The notes beneath the pieces are model-generated. The model made no database searches. It saw nothing but the letters and a program-made list of their open reading frames with translations, and was not told the origin of the DNA. The translations under genes were made by a program, and so were the position numbers. From Candidatus Brocadia sp. WS118 (GTDB lineage: Bacteria; Planctomycetota; Brocadiia; Brocadiales; Brocadiaceae), in assembly GCA_007618135.1 (NCBI GenBank), contig PHFX01000004.1:1-64000 (forward strand): DNA of 64,000 bases, written 5' to 3'. This document shows positions 61,532-64,000 of the stretch, piece by piece. Each line of letters opens with the position of its first letter. The stretch's first letter is position 1.

Positions 61532-63670
61532 TTAATGAAGAGTGTTGAATAATTCCCTTTTCAATGCGTTTTGATAAAACTTTATCGCATATTCCTTCAC
61601 CATTCTCCGGGCGCTGAACAGAGGGGAATTGCTTTCTATCGCTTCTTTCATAACCTTAACCCATTCACGGGGCACTCCGTCATCATCGATACGATAATAG
61701 GCTGGAATTATTTCATTCTCCAGAAGTGTATACAAGGCATCCGAGTCGGCGGCATCCCTGTTTTCCGCATTATCAACACCGTCACCAAAGCCCCATCCAT
61801 TTTTACCATTGAATCCTTCTGACCACCAACCATCGAGAATGCTCAGTTGGGGAACACCGTTCAGAGACGCCTTCATTCCGCTTGTACCAGACGCTTCAAG
61901 AGGGGGTAGTGGATTGTTCAGCCATACATCAACGCCATGCACAAGATATTGCGCCAATTGTTCGTCGTAATCCTCAACAAAAACTATTCGTCCACCGAAA
62001 GACGGGTCCTTTGCTGCATTAAATATTTGCTGCAAGAGTTGTTTCCCGGGGTTGTCGTCGGGATGGGCCTTTCCCGCAAAGATAATCTGTACGGGTTTCC
62101 AGGGATCATTCAGCATATTCTTGAGGCGCTCAATATTTTGCAAAATCAAGGTAGCTCTCTTGTAGGTAGCAAATCTTCTGGCAAAACCCAGTGTCAATAC
62201 ATTGGGGTCAAGGAGTACTCCCGAAGCAATAATTATCTGTGTGTCTGCCTTATCATGGTGCCATCTTCTTCTTGCCCTTCCCCGGATGTTTATTATTAAT
62301 TTCATCTTTAACCAGGAATGAATATTCCATAGTTCTTCATCCGGGATGTCACAGGTGAGTTTCCAGATGTCCCGGTCGTCGTGGTCTGCTAACCAGTTGG
62401 ATCCTAAATATTTGTTGAAAAGGAGTTGTATTTTCGGCTCAATCCAGGTTGGGATGTGAATTCCATTCGTAATGTGATCAATGGGTGTTTTTTCTTCCGG
62501 AATATCTGTCCAGAGAGATTTCCACATCCGTTTTGCAATTTCTCCATGTTTTTTACTTACACCGTTGTGATAGGCGGACATCCTGAGCGCGAACGCGGTC
62601 ATATTAAATCCTGCATTTGGCGCTTCCGGATTAATTCCCAGGTTGAAAAAGGCATCACGATCTAATCCAAACACAGGCCAATAGGCGCTAAAATACTTCT
62701 CCATCAACGGAAAGGGGAACACGTCATGACCTGCCGGCACCGGGGTGTGAGTGGTAAATACTGTTGTTGCCTTCACCTGATCAAGGGCTTCCTGGTATTT
62801 CATGCCGTCTTCAACCCTTTCTCTGATTCTTTCAAGGATGGCAAAGGCCGGATGACCTTCGTTTAAATGAAGGACGGAGTGTTTTATACCAAGGGTATTG
62901 AGCACCTGTGCGCCGCCTATTCCCAGGACAATTTCCTGTCTTAAGCGCTGTTCCTGCCCCCCGCTGTATAAACGGTCTGATATATTGCGATTCCATGGGT
63001 CATTCACGTCTATATCGGTATCCATCAGATACAGGGATATCTTGCCAACCTGAACCTTCCAGACTTCAACATATATGGGAGGGTCGATAAAAGGGACTTT
63101 AACTACCAACCGATTCCCTTTGCTGTCGAATATGCGGCAAATTGGGGCGTTCTCCCTGTCAAGTATTTCACTTTCTTTTTCCTGCCATCCGTCAGGTTTA
63201 ATTCGTTGCTTTAAGTATCCGCCGGGATACATAAATCCAACCGCTACCAAAGGCACTTTAAGATCGCTGCATTCCTTTATAAAGTCTCCTGCAAGAAAAC
63301 CGAGACCTCCTGCATAAAAGGGAAGGGAATGGTGAAGCCCGTATTCAGCAGAAAAATAGGCGATTGGCAACATGCTGGAATCGGAAATATTGTTAGAGAA
63401 CCAGCCACCGTTTGTAGTCATGTCGGATTTATATCGCGCCATAACTGAATCGTAATGCCTGAGAAACTTTTGATCCAGTACGGCTTCATTGAGGATTTTT
63501 CTATCAACTTCATGAAGCATTTTTACCGGGTTGTGTATACTTATCTTCCATGTGGCGCGATCGAGCATCTTAAAAAGCATTCTTGCCTCCGGATGCCAGC
63601 TCCACCAGAGATTGTATGCTAATTCAACAAGTCCTGAAATTCTATCCGGGATCTGCGAATCAATAATCAT
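61532..63670 (-). CDS. glgP: Alpha-glucan (glycogen) phosphorylase
   Basis: Releases glucose-1-phosphate from glycogen or maltodextrin. The 712-residue protein belongs to the short TIGR02094-like group. It has AYNLWWSWHPEARMLF at the N-terminus, PIAYFSAEYGLHHSLPFYAG, HLNEGHPAFAILERIRE, and the pyridoxal phosphate lysine region EASGTSGMKASLNGVPQLSI. Start ATG 63670 overlaps the stop of the upstream beta-CASP gene by four bases, so translation is coupled. Anammox bacteria store glycogen, which fits. Confidence 0.93.
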   Translation of the reverse strand: MIIDSQIPDRISGLVELAYNLWWSWHPEARMLFKMLDRATWKISIHNPVKMLHEVDRKILNEAVLDQKFLRHYDSVMARYKSDMTTNGGWFSNNISDSSMLPIAYFSAEYGLHHSLPFYAGGLGFLAGDFIKECSDLKVPLVAVGFMYPGGYLKQRIKPDGWQEKESEILDRENAPICRIFDSKGNRLVVKVPFIDPPIYVEVWKVQVGKISLYLMDTDIDVNDPWNRNISDRLYSGGQEQRLRQEIVLGIGGAQVLNTLGIKHSVLHLNEGHPAFAILERIRERVEDGMKYQEALDQVKATTVFTTHTPVPAGHDVFPFPLMEKYFSAYWPVFGLDRDAFFNLGINPEAPNAGFNMTAFALRMSAYHNGVSKKHGEIAKRMWKSLWTDIPEEKTPIDHITNGIHIPTWIEPKIQLLFNKYLGSNWLADHDDRDIWKLTCDIPDEELWNIHSWLKMKLIINIRGRARRRWHHDKADTQIIIASGVLLDPNVLTLGFARRFATYKRATLILQNIERLKNMLNDPWKPVQIIFAGKAHPDDNPGKQLLQQIFNAAKDPSFGGRIVFVEDYDEQLAQYLVHGVDVWLNNPLPPLEASGTSGMKASLNGVPQLSILDGWWSEGFNGKNGWGFGDGVDNAENRDAADSDALYTLLENEIIPAYYRIDDDGVPREWVKVMKEAIESNSPLFSARRMVKEYAIKFYQNALKRELFNTLH

Positions 63671-64000
63671 AGTTTTATTACATCTCCAGGCCCCGGGATC
63701 TTAACGGACTGGAAACCCTGGCTACTAAGTTTCGTTTTTAACGTCTCCTGAGAGTTTGGTTCTCCATGCACAAGAACAACTTTCTCCAGATGGCCCTGAC
63801 TTCGGACAGCATCAGCAAAACGGAGCAATCCATTCTGATCTGCGTGGGCAGAGAAACCGTTCATGACAACCACCTCGGCTTCGAGGCGGTACATAACTCC
63901 ATAAATTTTAACTTCCGGTCGCTTTTCCACCAATCTTCTCCCTAACGTGTGTTCTGCCTGATAGCCAACGATAATAACGGTGTTCCTGGGGTTCTCGATC
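63667..64000 (-). CDS. Beta-CASP metallo-beta-lactamase-fold RNase-like protein (C-terminal part)
   Basis: Partial gene running off the right edge. About 110 C-terminal residues are visible: NPRNTVIIVGYQAEHTLGR, VVVMNGFSAHADQNGLLRF and VVLVHGEPNSQETLKTKL. The last two match the end of the beta-CASP 'RNA specificity' family (SAHAD and HGE motifs contribute metal ligands). The missing N-terminus must hold the HxHxDH motif. It is coupled by ATGA overlap to glgP, a pairing I cannot explain by function. Confidence 0.85.
   Translation of the reverse strand, partial: IENPRNTVIIVGYQAEHTLGRRLVEKRPEVKIYGVMYRLEAEVVVMNGFSAHADQNGLLRFADAVRSQGHLEKVVLVHGEPNSQETLKTKLSSQGFQSVKIPGPGDVIKL

Noticed and set aside
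1-64000. tRNA, rRNA and CRISPR genes
   Set aside because: I looked through the larger intergenic gaps and found no cloverleaf, ribosomal RNA or spaced-repeat pattern.

Overview
The window looks like part of the chromosome of an anammox planctomycete (Brocadiales). Its centre holds a complete periplasmic-type nitrite oxidoreductase locus (nxrC, nxrB, a TorD/NarJ-like chaperone, an HExxH protein, nxrA) set in a large run of c-type cytochromes, cupredoxin-like proteins and a cytochrome bd-like membrane protein. The window also carries cytochrome cd1 nitrite reductase (nirS) with heme d1 genes, and a hopanoid cluster. A NirS-type enzyme beside this nxr gene order suggests a Kuenenia-like organism, but I cannot prove the genus from the sequence alone.

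Layout. 1-1.1 kb: debris of a toxin-antitoxin locus, a pyrimidine-dimer glycosylase and an integron-type integrase. 1.2-5.9 kb: glutamate dehydrogenase, an MFS transporter, a GC-rich HerA/DUF853 ATPase and a Cdd1-like helix-hairpin-helix protein. 5.9-6.9 kb: REP-like palindromes, a broken REP-associated transposase and a second repeat family. 7.1-8.1 kb: MogA/MoaB and MOSC proteins (molybdenum cofactor). 8.4-13.1 kb: glutamine synthetase, beta-carbonic anhydrase, a CxxC-cluster protein, a CBS protein, a small zinc-ribbon-like protein and a metallophosphoesterase. 13.1-15.2 kb: two secreted proteins of unknown role. 15.8-34.9 kb: the NXR region. 35.1-39.4 kb: squalene-hopene cyclase, HpnH and HpnG. 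39.4-43.4 kb: purE, mtnA and a lipoprotein/TPR/VWA trio. 43.5-53.8 kb: chemoreceptor, Tex, SagB-like oxidoreductase, MprF, a membrane protein and a seven-repeat propeller. 54.2-60.8 kb: nirF, nirJ, a nirN-like gene with two cytochrome domains, two tandem small cytochromes and nirS, all on the minus strand. 61.3-64 kb: a response-regulator fossil, glycogen phosphorylase and the end of a beta-CASP metallo-hydrolase.

How they work together. NXR oxidises nitrite to nitrate, and its electrons must reach other carriers. Five upstream genes supply ten CxxCH heme c motifs, one of them fused to an NxrC-like heme b domain and a membrane anchor, next to a bd-like membrane protein. Two homologous cupredoxin proteins bracket the locus. 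The MogA and MOSC genes fit the need for molybdopterin in NxrA. The nir cluster would reduce nitrite to NO, the substrate for hydrazine synthesis.

Most unusual items: the HExxH/CxxC protein inside the nxr operon, the NxrC-cytochrome fusion, the two-cytochrome NirN-like protein, a 531-bp tandem duplication that left a fossil of a signal peptide in the nir cluster, and two MITE-like elements flanking hpnG and purE. I saw no rRNA, tRNA or CRISPR.
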